From Galbitalea sp036271875 (GTDB lineage: Bacteria; Actinomycetota; Actinomycetes; Actinomycetales; Microbacteriaceae), in assembly GCA_036271875.1 (NCBI GenBank), contig DATAZU010000017.1:181466-245465 (forward strand): DNA of 64,000 nt, given 5' to 3'. The notes beneath the pieces were generated by a model. The model did not search any database, was not told the origin of the DNA, and was given only the letters and a program-made list of their open reading frames with translations. A program made the position numbers and the translations under genes. Positions 1-7,838 of this stretch are shown piece after piece. Every line of letters begins with the position of its first letter. The first letter of the stretch is position 1.

Positions 1-364
1 GTTGGAAAGCCCCCTGCGAAACTGCGGAGATGTTGGGCCGAGCAGGCGCAGAGTTCCTCATTCCTGCGAATTCGCAGAATAGGTCCTCAGGTTTCCTCTC
101 GCTCTCACCTCGTCGGCAAGCGGGTTTGTCCCAATCTGCGCGCACACTACGTCGCCGCTCCCGACACTTGCGCAGTATTCGCGAATCACGGCCGTCCCAC
201 AGTCCGCGGCTCGCGAGTGCGCTGAACGATGTGAGCTTGCCACGATGGATGATCGCGATGACGGCTCACGCTCCGCGCACTCCGAAGGTCGTCCGAACTC
301 CAATCGCACAGTTCCGGCACCGTTTTCTCGCAGCGGGCTGGTTAGACACTGGGTCCGGTAACGA
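1..364. other. Degraded sequence upstream of a DUF559 remnant
   Basis: I see no convincing gene here. Open frames exist on both strands but have no family resemblance and no ribosome binding site. Since the fragment that follows (365-763) lacks the N-terminal half normal for its family, this stretch may be the decayed 5' part of that gene. A TAA stop at 359-361 closes the frame directly upstream of the fragment. Confidence 0.4.
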
Positions 365-763
365 GTGCCCGACCACTCCGAACCTGCGTGGCGTCAGTCC
401 ATCACGGATTCGCTCCTGGTCGCCAGCAAACATCTGACGCGAGACCAGTTCGTTGCGTGCGTGGATAGCGCGCTCCACACGAGTTCGCTTTCGCGTGCGG
501 GGCTTCCTCAATTGGAGGCTTCACTCTCGGCACGGATGCGACGGACGGGCGGCTCAGAACGAGTCGACCTCCTCCTGAATGGCTGGCTCGCCATCGAACT
601 GGATGGTGACCGGTGGCATGACGTAGAACGCGATCGGCTACGCGACGCCGAGGTGGTTCGTCGAAGCTACCGTTTCGGCTTCGACCAGGTCGTCTCCGAC
701 TGGCAACGAACCGAAGCCACCGTTCTCGAGCTTCTTCATTACCCACCGCCCTCGCGAACGTAG
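365..763 (+). pseudogene. DUF559 / AbiEi-like protein, truncated remnant
   Basis: The 132-residue frame opens with GTG and looks like the C-terminal half of the actinobacterial winged-helix plus DUF559 (Vsr-like nuclease fold) proteins. Residues about 35-45 carry the DSALH motif that normally lies mid-protein. Residues about 70-90 carry VDLLLNGWLAIELDG, with the Asp and Glu expected of the PD-(D/E)xK core, and the C-terminus ends with a typical FDQVVSDW segment. The N-terminal winged helix is missing, and the spacing between the DSALH motif and the nuclease core is shorter than in the intact relative at 6073-7002, suggesting an internal deletion. I read it as a decaying gene; a short functional product cannot be excluded. 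Confidence 0.6.
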
Positions 764-838
764 GAATATTCCGGTGCTCGGGATGCGAATCACCTCAATT
801 CCGTCTGATGACGGATTTGTTCCTCAGTTCGGACCCGA

Positions 839-1915
839 CTAGGACGCGGGAACCAGCTTGGCGGGAACCAGCTTGGCGGCGACGAGTTCCGCGATCTGGA
901 CCGCGTTCAGGGCAGCGCCCTTGCGCAGGTTGTCGTTACTGATAAACAGCGCGAGGCCACGGTCTCCGGGCACACCTTCATCCTGGCGGATGCGGCCGAC
1001 ATACGACGGATCCTTGCCCGCCGCGTAGAGCGGAGTGGGAACATCCATCAGGACAACGCCCGGTGCATCCGCCAGCAGTTCTTTGGCGCGCTCGACCGAC
1101 AGGGCCGATGCGAACTCGGCGTTGATCGAGAGCGAGTGGCCGGTGAAGACCGGCACACGGACGCAGATGCCGCTGACGAGCAACTCGGGGAGTTCGAGAA
1201 TCTTGCGACTCTCGTTGCGCAACTTCTTCTCCTCGTCGGTCTCGCCGAGCCCATCATCAACGAAGTTGCCGGCGTGAGGGATTACATCGAACGCGATCGT
1301 CTTTGGAAAGGTGGAGTGCTCGGGGAAGGTCACGGCAGAACCGTCGTGCACGAGCCGGATGGTGTCCTGCGCCACTGCCGCGCGCGCCTGAGCGAGCAAT
1401 TCCTCGCCACCGGCGAGACCCGCGCCCGAGACGGCCTGGTAGGTCGAAACGATGAGACGTTGAAGGCCGGCCTCGAGGTCGAGCACCTTGAGCACCGGCA
1501 TCGCTGCCATGGTCGTGCAGTTCGGGTTGGCGACGATTCCCTTGGTCGCCTGGTCGATCGCGTGCGGGTTGACCTCGCTCACGACGAGGGGAACATCCGG
1601 GTCCATGCGCCAGGCGGATGAGTTGTCGATGACGAGAACTCCTGCTGCCGCAAATCGCGGGCCCTGGATCTTCGACATGGTCGCGCCGGCCGAGAAGATG
1701 GCGACGTCCAGCCCGCTCGGGTCAGCCGTCGCGGCATCCTCGATGACAATGTCCTCGCCCCTCCATGGCAGCGTCTTACCGGCGCTGCGCTCGGAAGCGA
1801 AGTAGCGGATCTCAGCTACCGGAAAGTCGCGCTCTTCCAGTAGCTCGCGCACGACGCCACCGACCTGGCCCGTGGCGCCAACCACGCCAATCCGGATGCC
1901 TGGAGATGTGCCCAT
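839..1915 (-). CDS. asd: Aspartate-semialdehyde dehydrogenase
   Basis: This cytoplasmic enzyme reduces aspartyl-4-phosphate to aspartate-4-semialdehyde with NADPH, the second step toward lysine/diaminopimelate, threonine and methionine. Residues 13-19 give the GATGQVG nucleotide-binding loop, Cys133 in ANPNCTT is the acyl-enzyme nucleophile, STYQAVSGAG (157-166) is the active-site strand, and Arg253/His260 lie in the substrate-binding VRVPVFTGH motif. Length (358) is normal for the family. It follows lysC on the same strand after 51 bases, so the two are probably one operon. The extreme C-terminus contains a duplicated KLVPA pentapeptide produced by a 15-bp tandem repeat. Confidence 0.97.
   Translation of the reverse strand: MGTSPGIRIGVVGATGQVGGVVRELLEERDFPVAEIRYFASERSAGKTLPWRGEDIVIEDAATADPSGLDVAIFSAGATMSKIQGPRFAAAGVLVIDNSSAWRMDPDVPLVVSEVNPHAIDQATKGIVANPNCTTMAAMPVLKVLDLEAGLQRLIVSTYQAVSGAGLAGGEELLAQARAAVAQDTIRLVHDGSAVTFPEHSTFPKTIAFDVIPHAGNFVDDGLGETDEEKKLRNESRKILELPELLVSGICVRVPVFTGHSLSINAEFASALSVERAKELLADAPGVVLMDVPTPLYAAGKDPSYVGRIRQDEGVPGDRGLALFISNDNLRKGAALNAVQIAELVAAKLVPAKLVPAS
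847..876. repeat. 15-bp tandem duplication in the asd 3' end
   Basis: Two perfect copies of CGGGAACCAGCTTGG (847-861 and 862-876) add one extra KLVPA unit near the C-terminus of asd. The frame is kept. It looks like a simple slippage event. Confidence 0.9.
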
Positions 1916-1966
1916 GATGCCCGTCCTGCCCGTGAAAAAGACTTGATCCTCAAGTTTACGGTGCGA

Positions 1967-3235
1967 CTAGCGTCCGGTGCCTCCGTGCACCTTTGCCTCT
2001 TCGTCTCCGTCGAGGTCGAATGCGCTGTGCACCACCGCGACCGCCTTCTTGATGGTGTCGGCCCGCGTGACAACGGAGATCCTGATCTCGCTGGTCGAGA
2101 TCATCTCGATGTTGATGCCGGCCTCGAACAGGGCGGTGAACAGCTTGGCCGAGACGCCGGCATTGGTGCGCATCCCCGCACCGACGAGCGATAGCTTGCC
2201 GATCTCTTCGTCGTACTGCAGCGTCTCGAAACCGATATCGCTCTTCGCATCGTCGAGGGCCGCGAGAGTTGCCGGACCATCCGTCTTGGGCAGCGTAAAT
2301 GAGATGTCGGTCTGTGAAGTTTCGGTGCGCGAGACGTTCTGAACGATCATGTCGATGTTCGCGCCGGCGGATGCGACGACCGTAAAGATCTGCGCCGCCT
2401 TGCCCGGGATGTCCGGGACGCCGACGACGGTGATCTTCGCCTGGCTGAGATCGGCCGCGACTCCGGCGATGAGTGGCTCTTCCACGGTACTTTCTCCCTC
2501 CACCGGATTGACGACAAGAGTGCCGGTGTTGTTGTTGAACGACGAACGCACATGCAGGGTAACCCCGTGCCTGCGCGCGTATTCGACCGCACGGATGTAC
2601 AGGACTTTCGCCCCCGCAGCCGCGAGCTCGAGCATTTCCTCGCTCGTGATCTTCTCGATCTTCCGCGCGGCAGGGACCATTCGCGGATCCGTCGTGAAGA
2701 CGCCATCCACATCGGTGTAGATCTCGCAAACCTCAGCGTCGAGCGCTGCGGCAAGCGCAACCGCGGTCGTATCTGACCCGCCGCGACCCAGGGTCGTAAT
2801 GTCTCCGGTACCGCGGTTGAAGCCCTGGAAGCCCGCGACGATCGCGACCGCTCCGTCGTCGAGGGCCTTCCGAACTCGGTCCGGGGTGACGTCGACAATG
2901 CGCGCGGACCCGTGCTGGGCATCCGTGATCATGCCGGCCTGGCTGCCGGTGTAGCTGCGTGCCTCGATCCCGAGCGACTTGATCGCCATCGCGAGAAGGG
3001 CCATCGAGATGCGCTCACCCGCCGTCAACAGCATGTCCAGTTCGCGGCCGCTCGGCGCCGGGACGACCTCGTTCGCGAGGTCCATGAGCTCATCGGTGGT
3101 GTCGCCCATGGCGGACACGACCACGACGACCTCGTTGCCGGCTTTGCTCGTCTCGACGATGCGCTTTGCGACCCGCTTGATGCTCTCGGCGTCAGCGACG
3201 GAGGATCCTCCGTACTTCTGTACGATCAAGCTCAC
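1967..3235 (-). CDS. lysC: Aspartate kinase (alpha, with internal beta start)
   Basis: It phosphorylates aspartate, the committed and feedback-controlled step of the aspartate amino-acid family. The start is GTG at 3235, five bases after an AGGAGT ribosome site. The N-terminal catalytic domain begins with the KYGGSSV signature (residues 7-13), and the C-terminal third holds two ACT domains (around 255-330 and 335-410) that bind allosteric amino acids. Length 422 is typical of the actinobacterial alpha-subunit. An internal GTG at 2485 would yield a 172-residue ACT-only beta subunit (see the separate entry), the arrangement known from Corynebacterium. asd follows downstream and recR lies 90 bases upstream on the same strand. 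Confidence 0.97.
   Translation of the reverse strand: MSLIVQKYGGSSVADAESIKRVAKRIVETSKAGNEVVVVVSAMGDTTDELMDLANEVVPAPSGRELDMLLTAGERISMALLAMAIKSLGIEARSYTGSQAGMITDAQHGSARIVDVTPDRVRKALDDGAVAIVAGFQGFNRGTGDITTLGRGGSDTTAVALAAALDAEVCEIYTDVDGVFTTDPRMVPAARKIEKITSEEMLELAAAGAKVLYIRAVEYARRHGVTLHVRSSFNNNTGTLVVNPVEGESTVEEPLIAGVAADLSQAKITVVGVPDIPGKAAQIFTVVASAGANIDMIVQNVSRTETSQTDISFTLPKTDGPATLAALDDAKSDIGFETLQYDEEIGKLSLVGAGMRTNAGVSAKLFTALFEAGINIEMISTSEIRISVVTRADTIKKAVAVVHSAFDLDGDEEAKVHGGTGR
2483..2501 (-). promoter_or_regulatory. Internal translation start for the aspartokinase beta subunit
   Basis: On the minus strand a GGAGGG ribosome site (2496-2501) precedes an in-frame GTG (2485-2483) by ten bases. Translation from here to the lysC stop gives exactly 172 residues, starting VEEPLIAGVA and containing both ACT domains. 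This length equals that of the beta subunit I recall for Corynebacterium glutamicum LysC. The signal is inferred from sequence and family precedent. Confidence 0.75.
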
Positions 3236-3325
3236 GAAGTACTCCTGGGCGCGTTGGTGGTCAAGAGTTCAGTGTAATGGCCCCAAATCATGGCGCTGCG
3301 CAGGTCGAATGGAGCCGTTCCGCCG

Positions 3326-3925
3326 CTACTGCTCGACCAGTCGCCTGCCCTCGAACGCTCGCCCGAGGGTGACTTCGTCGGCGTATTCGAGATCGCCGCC
3401 GACGGGCAGACCGGATGCGAGGCGCGTGACCCGGAGATTCGGCTGGACCAGGAGTCGGGTCAGGTATGTGGCCGTCGCTTCGCCCTCAAGGTTGGGGTCG
3501 GTCGCAATGATGACCTCGGTCACCGTGCCGTCCGCGAGTCGTTGGACCAGCTTGCGGATGTTGAGGTCGTCGGGGCCGATGCCATCGATCGGACTGATCG
3601 CACCGCCCAACACGTGATAGAGCCCGCGGAACTCACGCGTGCGCTCGATCGCTTGCACATCCTTCGCCTCTTCGACGACGCAGATCGTCGCGGCCGAGCG
3701 TCGCGGGTCACGGCAAATGTTGCAGGTTTCCTCTTCGGTGACGTTTCCGCAGATCTCGCAGAAGCGCACCTTCTCTTTGACCGTCATGAGTACCTCGGCG
3801 AGGTGGGTGACATCAAAGCTCTCGGTAGTGAGGATGTGAAACGCGATGCGCTGCGCAGACTTCGGCCCGATACCGGGCAGCCGCCCGAGTTCGTCGATCA
3901 GATCCTGGACGATTCCCTCGTACAC
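3326..3925 (-). CDS. recR: Recombination mediator RecR
   Basis: RecR forms a DNA-clamp ring and, with RecF/RecO, loads RecA at single-stranded gaps. The 199-residue protein has the standard order: helix-hairpin-helix at about 10-30, a Cys4 zinc finger (Cys56, 59, 68, 71) and a TOPRIM domain from about 78, with the ICVVEE strand. It lies three bases after the dnaX stop, so the two are almost certainly co-transcribed. The small ybaB/ebfC gene that separates dnaX and recR in many bacteria is absent here. Confidence 0.97.
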   Translation of the reverse strand: MYEGIVQDLIDELGRLPGIGPKSAQRIAFHILTTESFDVTHLAEVLMTVKEKVRFCEICGNVTEEETCNICRDPRRSAATICVVEEAKDVQAIERTREFRGLYHVLGGAISPIDGIGPDDLNIRKLVQRLADGTVTEVIIATDPNLEGEATATYLTRLLVQPNLRVTRLASGLPVGGDLEYADEVTLGRAFEGRRLVEQ

Positions 3926-3928
3926 GGC

Positions 3929-5881
3929 CTAGTTTTCCCTCGGGATAACGCGCGGGGCGACCGTCTGCTCTTCAATGAAGTTGGCGCCGAGGATCTCGCG
4001 GACGACTGATTCGCCGTAGCGCTTGGACTCGTGGTCACTGGATGCCGCTGGCTTTGACGCAGCATCCTTCGACTGCTGCCTGGCCGGCACTGCTCCCGAG
4101 GTCACAACCTCGGAGACCGCAGGCTCGTCGACAGATCCCGGGATCGGCACGACCGCCCATCCCGCCTCATCGACAGCCGGCTCGGTGTCGGGTTCGGTTG
4201 GTTCTGGAACGTCGGTCTCGGAAACCGCGATCTGCTCGACGACACCATCGAGCGTCGGCTCGACCTTGGCGATGAACTTCACGCGTAATCCCAGTACCGC
4301 AAGGATTGCGCCGCGCAGAACTTCGCTGACGCTTTCGTCCGCGCTCTGCGGTTTCTTGAAGTTGGCGACGTCCGCCTCGTTCGGGAAGGTGACGGTCAGA
4401 ATGTCGCCGTCGAGAGTTCTCGCCTGGCTGGTCTGGACGACCATCCACGCTTTTCTCTTGCCGCTGATCGACTCGAGGATCTCCGGCCACGCATCGCGCA
4501 TTTGCTGGAGCGTGACCTCCTTGGCCTCAGCAACGACCTGGGCGGGGGCCTCGCCCGGTCCGGTCCCCGAGTCCGCCGAAGGGTCGGCGACGGGCGACTT
4601 GGCTGCGGGCGCTTCGACGGGCTCAGCGACGACCGTGGGCACAACGGGTGCCTTCGCGGCAACCGGCTCGGGGGCACCGCCATCCACGCCAATTCGCCGT
4701 TCGAGACGCTCGACGCGAGCCAGCGCACCGCGATCGGTCTCGTCGCTTTCTGGCACCAGGATGCGCGCAATCATCAACTCGAGGTGCAGTCGCGGCGAGG
4801 TCGCACCGGTCATCTCGGTGAGCGCGGCGTTGGCGACATCCGCCGCCCGTGAGAGTTCGGCCTCGCCAAACTTGTGTGCCTGAACGGCCATGCGGTCGAG
4901 CTCATCCTGCGGGGTTCCGCGCAGCACGGCGGCTGCACCCTCGGCACTCGTCGCTGCGCCCGCGAGGGCATTCACAACGATGAGGTCGCGGAATCGCTCG
5001 AGGAGGTCTTCGACGAAGCGCCTCGGATCCTGTCCGGTCTGGATGACGCGATCGACGGCCGTGAACGCGGCGGCGGAGTCGCGCGCACCGATCGCGTCGA
5101 TGACCTCATCGAGGAGCGCACTGTTCGTATACCCCAGCAGGGCAACCGCCCGCTCGTACTCGATCGTCACGGTGCCTGTGCCAGTCGCAGGCTCCGAACC
5201 GGCCATGAGCTGGTCGAGCAGCGACAGGGTGTCGCGAACCGAACCGCCGCCCGCGCGAACGACGAGCGACAGAACACCGGGCGCGACCGTGATGCCTTCG
5301 GCGTCGCAGAGTGTCTGCGTGTACTCGAGCATCTGGGCCGGAGCAACCAGTCGGAACGGATAGTGGTGGGTACGCGAGCGAATCGTACCGATGACTTTCT
5401 CCGGCTCGGTCGTCGCGAAGATGAACTTCACGTGCTCCGGTGGCTCCTCGACGATCTTGAGCAGGGCGTTAAACCCCTGCGGCGTGACCATGTGCGCCTC
5501 GTCCAGGATGAAGATCTTGTAGCGGTCGCGAGCGGGCGCGAACACGGCGCGCTCGCGCAGGTCGCGCGCATCGTCGACACCGTTGTGGGATGCGGCGTCG
5601 ATCTCAACGACATCCAGAGATCCGCTGCCATCGCGAGACAGTTCGATGCAACTCGCGCACTTGCCGCACGGGGTGTCGGTCGGCCCCTCAGCGCAGTTGA
5701 GGCAGCGGGCGAGGATGCGCGCGGACGTCGTCTTGCCGCATCCGCGTGGCCCGCTGAACAGGTAGGCGTGGTTGACCCGGTTGGTGCGAAGCGCCGTGCG
5801 CAGCGGATCGGTGACCTGGGACTGCCCGATCAGTTCGGCGAACGTCTCCGGCCGATACCGGCGATACAGGGCAGTGGACAC
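3929..5881 (-). CDS. dnaX: DNA polymerase III subunit gamma/tau
   Basis: This is the clamp-loader ATPase of the replicative polymerase. Residues 1-220 form the AAA+ module with Walker A GPRGCGKT (44-51), zinc-binding cysteines at about 60/63, 72, 75 and 78, DEAH Walker B (127-130) and an SRC-like sensor (IRSRT). A collar domain and a Pro/Ala/Val-rich linker follow, then a C-terminal tau-like region. Length 650 is ordinary for actinobacteria. No slippery A-rich frameshift site was evident. The gene ends three bases before recR. Its 5' neighbour on this strand would be ffs, as in other Gram-positives, but a cassette at 5956-7084 intervenes. Confidence 0.96.
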   Translation of the reverse strand: MSTALYRRYRPETFAELIGQSQVTDPLRTALRTNRVNHAYLFSGPRGCGKTTSARILARCLNCAEGPTDTPCGKCASCIELSRDGSGSLDVVEIDAASHNGVDDARDLRERAVFAPARDRYKIFILDEAHMVTPQGFNALLKIVEEPPEHVKFIFATTEPEKVIGTIRSRTHHYPFRLVAPAQMLEYTQTLCDAEGITVAPGVLSLVVRAGGGSVRDTLSLLDQLMAGSEPATGTGTVTIEYERAVALLGYTNSALLDEVIDAIGARDSAAAFTAVDRVIQTGQDPRRFVEDLLERFRDLIVVNALAGAATSAEGAAAVLRGTPQDELDRMAVQAHKFGEAELSRAADVANAALTEMTGATSPRLHLELMIARILVPESDETDRGALARVERLERRIGVDGGAPEPVAAKAPVVPTVVAEPVEAPAAKSPVADPSADSGTGPGEAPAQVVAEAKEVTLQQMRDAWPEILESISGKRKAWMVVQTSQARTLDGDILTVTFPNEADVANFKKPQSADESVSEVLRGAILAVLGLRVKFIAKVEPTLDGVVEQIAVSETDVPEPTEPDTEPAVDEAGWAVVPIPGSVDEPAVSEVVTSGAVPARQQSKDAASKPAASSDHESKRYGESVVREILGANFIEEQTVAPRVIPREN

Positions 5882-5955
5882 CTACACAGGATAGTCGCCG
5901 CCTACGACCCGCCGCGGGCCGGGACTGCGGCTGTGGATGCGCTATCCGTTGCCCG

Positions 5956-6031
5956 CTAACTTCACGGAAACGGCAACACGCCGAGCTGGCGATGGAGCAC
6001 GTTCGGCGAGTCGCAACTTCTGTGAAGTTAG
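5956..6031. repeat. 76-nt palindrome, left copy flanking the AbiEi-like gene
   Basis: The element begins CTAACTTCAC and ends GTGAAGTTAG. Arms of about 28 bases pair with a few mismatches around a loop of about 20 bases. A sister copy of identical length lies at 7009-7084, just past the gene between them. The shared outer arms and the CAACACGCCGAG segment show common origin. It could act as a transcription terminator, a REP-like element, or the end of a mobile cassette. Confidence 0.85.
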
Positions 6032-6072
6032 ACGAGTCCTCCACGTCGACGAGGTGGTTCTGATCATCCACG

Positions 6073-7002
6073 ATGCTCCGAAGACCCGACTCCACCGGAA
6101 GCGGTCGAAACAATGATGGGGCGGTGGCAGTCCTTCTCATGTGCGCTCTCGGACACATCGTCACCACTCATCAGCTCACTCAAAACGGAGTGAGCCCGTT
6201 CCGGATCCGGACGGCAGTGACCACAGGGCGGATCATCCGGCTTCGACGCGGTATCTATGCCTGCACCCACACGGACGAAATGATCACTCGAGCCGCAGGG
6301 ATTGGCGGCGCCGCGACTTGCGTATCGATTCTTCGGCAGCACGGCGTCTGGGCCGGGAACTCTCCGAATCTTCACGTCCAACTAGTCCCCGGAACTGCGA
6401 GACCACCTGAGACCGGGCTGACTCCTCATTGGGAGCGACCGCGATTCGCGATGACATCCCCGTGGCGAGCGGGGCCGATGCAGGCGATGTGGCGTGCAAT
6501 CCATTGCCTCGACGAGGAGAACACTGTGGCTGCTCTGGAATCCGCGCTGCACTCCAAATTTCTGACTGCACCCGAGATAAAGCGGATTGCCCTGTTAGCA
6601 CCGCGACGTCTTCATCCGGCAGTAGATCAACTTGATGCGTCGAGCGGCTCCGGCAACGAGACCATCGTGCGTCGGCGAGTCCAGCAGGCCGGGTATCGGG
6701 TCACGACTCAGGCTTACGTGCCCGGGATGGGTCATCAGGACTTACTTGTCGAGGACTGCGTTGGCCTTGAAATTGATGGTCGAGCGTGGCATGGCGCGGA
6801 CCGATACGAGATCGATCACAAACGCGATCTTCACAGTGAAGGGCTCGGCCGCCACGTTCTTCGAATCAGTACTCGGCAAATCCACGTGAGCTGGCCGACG
6901 ACGATGGCCGTCATTGAGCGAGTCGTCAATGACGCGTTACGTGAAAGAAGTCGCCGTGCTGGACGAGTTCTTATCCCCGTCGACGACCCAATCGACGACT
7001 GA
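6073..7002 (+). CDS. AbiEi-like winged-helix protein with DUF559 nuclease-fold domain
   Basis: The 309-residue protein has an N-terminal winged-helix region (about 30-65, ending in RIIRLRRGIYACT) like that of AbiEi-type antitoxins. A middle segment with the ESALHSKF motif follows, and the C-terminal Vsr/DUF559-type domain includes HQDLLV and LEIDGRAWHG, giving the Asp and Glu of a PD-(D/E)xK-like site, then a basic HKRD segment. An ATG at 6139 is an alternative start that fits family N-termini better. No AbiEii-type nucleotidyltransferase lies nearby, so it is a solitary member. It sits between ffs and dnaX, opposite in strand to both, and is bracketed by two 76-nt palindromes. Its real function is unknown. 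Confidence 0.8.
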   Translation: MLRRPDSTGSGRNNDGAVAVLLMCALGHIVTTHQLTQNGVSPFRIRTAVTTGRIIRLRRGIYACTHTDEMITRAAGIGGAATCVSILRQHGVWAGNSPNLHVQLVPGTARPPETGLTPHWERPRFAMTSPWRAGPMQAMWRAIHCLDEENTVAALESALHSKFLTAPEIKRIALLAPRRLHPAVDQLDASSGSGNETIVRRRVQQAGYRVTTQAYVPGMGHQDLLVEDCVGLEIDGRAWHGADRYEIDHKRDLHSEGLGRHVLRISTRQIHVSWPTTMAVIERVVNDALRERSRRAGRVLIPVDDPIDD

Positions 7003-7008
7003 GCTCAC

Positions 7009-7084
7009 CTAACTTCACAGAAACTGCAACACGCCGAGCCAATTCAGACGCCATGGCGGCGTGTCGCATTTTTTGTGAAGTTCG
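7009..7084. repeat. 76-nt palindrome, right copy flanking the AbiEi-like gene
   Basis: It begins CTAACTTCACAG and ends TGTGAAGTTCG, with arms pairing over about 28 bases. It starts six bases after the stop codon of the preceding gene and ends about 12 bases short of the U-run that ends ffs. Much of its 5' arm is identical to the left copy at 5956-6031, while the loops differ. Confidence 0.85.
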
Positions 7085-7103
7085 CACGCCGCGCAAGAGA
7101 AAA

Positions 7104-7192
7104 GACCCCCCGCGCACCCGTCAGAGCCCGGTTACCCTTGCTACGTTTCCGTCCTGGGGGAGTTGGCCTGGATGGCGCCACGCGAGGAGCCG
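7104..7192 (-). ncRNA. ffs: Signal recognition particle RNA (small bacterial type, 4.5S)
   Basis: Read on the minus strand, the RNA contains the conserved SRP helix-8 core: CCCAGG, then an ACG-GAAA-CGU tetraloop stem, then AGCAAGGG, which is the pattern that binds Ffh. Outer strands of about 13 bases (GGCUCCUCGCGUG with UGCGCGGGGGGUC) close the hairpin, and UUUUCUCUU follows as a terminator tract (7096-7103). Linkage of ffs to dnaX-recR is known from Bacillus and other Gram-positives and supports the call. The exact ends are estimated from pairing and may be off by a few bases. Confidence 0.8.
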
Positions 7193-7241
7193 TCTACCAG
7201 CGTACCGGCCAACATCCACCGGCGCGACCTAGGCTGCTGGC

Positions 7242-7838
7242 ATGAAGATCGAGCGATGGCATGCCCTGCTCCGCTGGCTCATGCCGATGGTCGTTACGAC
7301 CATCCTGTTCGGAACTATCTACGTGGTCGCCCAGCAGCTGGACCGCTCGCAGGCGAATGACGCACCGCTACGGCTCGCGACTCAGGTCGCCGCCGAGCTT
7401 CGTGAGGGCCAGTCCGCAACCATCAACGCGCAGCCGCACGTCGACCTTTCACGCAGCCAGGCGCCCTTCGTCGTGGTCGAGAATTCCCAGGGCGTAGCAA
7501 CCGCTGGCAGCGGATACCTGCGCGGCGCTCTCGTCTCACTCCCGACGGGTGTGCTGTCGACGGCGGCGAAAAACGGCCACGACGACGTGACCTGGCAACC
7601 CGCGCCCGGCCTCCGATTTGCCACGGTCACACTCAAGGTCGACAACCAGTTCGTGACCGCTGGCCAGTCGCTCGCCCCATCCGAGGATCGCCTCGGCAAC
7701 CTGCAACTATTGATCGGATTCGGCTGGCTCGCGTCGGTGCTGGTGATCGGTGGATGCTGGTTCTGGCTGAGCCGCGTCACCCTGCAAGTGCGGCGACGCT
7801 TTGACGAGCAATCTCGAGCTCTTCATTCGTCGGAATGA
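7242..7838 (+). CDS. Membrane protein with two TM segments, sensor-like
   Basis: I do not recognise a named family. The 198-residue protein has a membrane segment at about 14-33, an extracytoplasmic domain of roughly 110 residues, and a second membrane segment at about 152-174, followed by a short basic tail. This layout is that of the sensory half of a histidine kinase, but no kinase module follows. The stop lies inside the 3' end of ackA on the other strand, a 62-bp convergent overlap. It could be a truncated sensor or a small envelope protein. Confidence 0.6.
   Translation: MKIERWHALLRWLMPMVVTTILFGTIYVVAQQLDRSQANDAPLRLATQVAAELREGQSATINAQPHVDLSRSQAPFVVVENSQGVATAGSGYLRGALVSLPTGVLSTAAKNGHDDVTWQPAPGLRFATVTLKVDNQFVTAGQSLAPSEDRLGNLQLLIGFGWLASVLVIGGCWFWLSRVTLQVRRRFDEQSRALHSSE

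Noticed and set aside
30..437. 135-residue plus-strand frame at the window start
   Set aside because: It has no ribosome site and an Arg/Ser-rich composition, and it overlaps the DUF559 fragment in another frame.
4874..5959. 361-residue open frame on the plus strand
   Set aside because: It lies opposite dnaX, is rich in Arg/Asp/Gly as expected of a high-GC antisense frame, and has no family motif.
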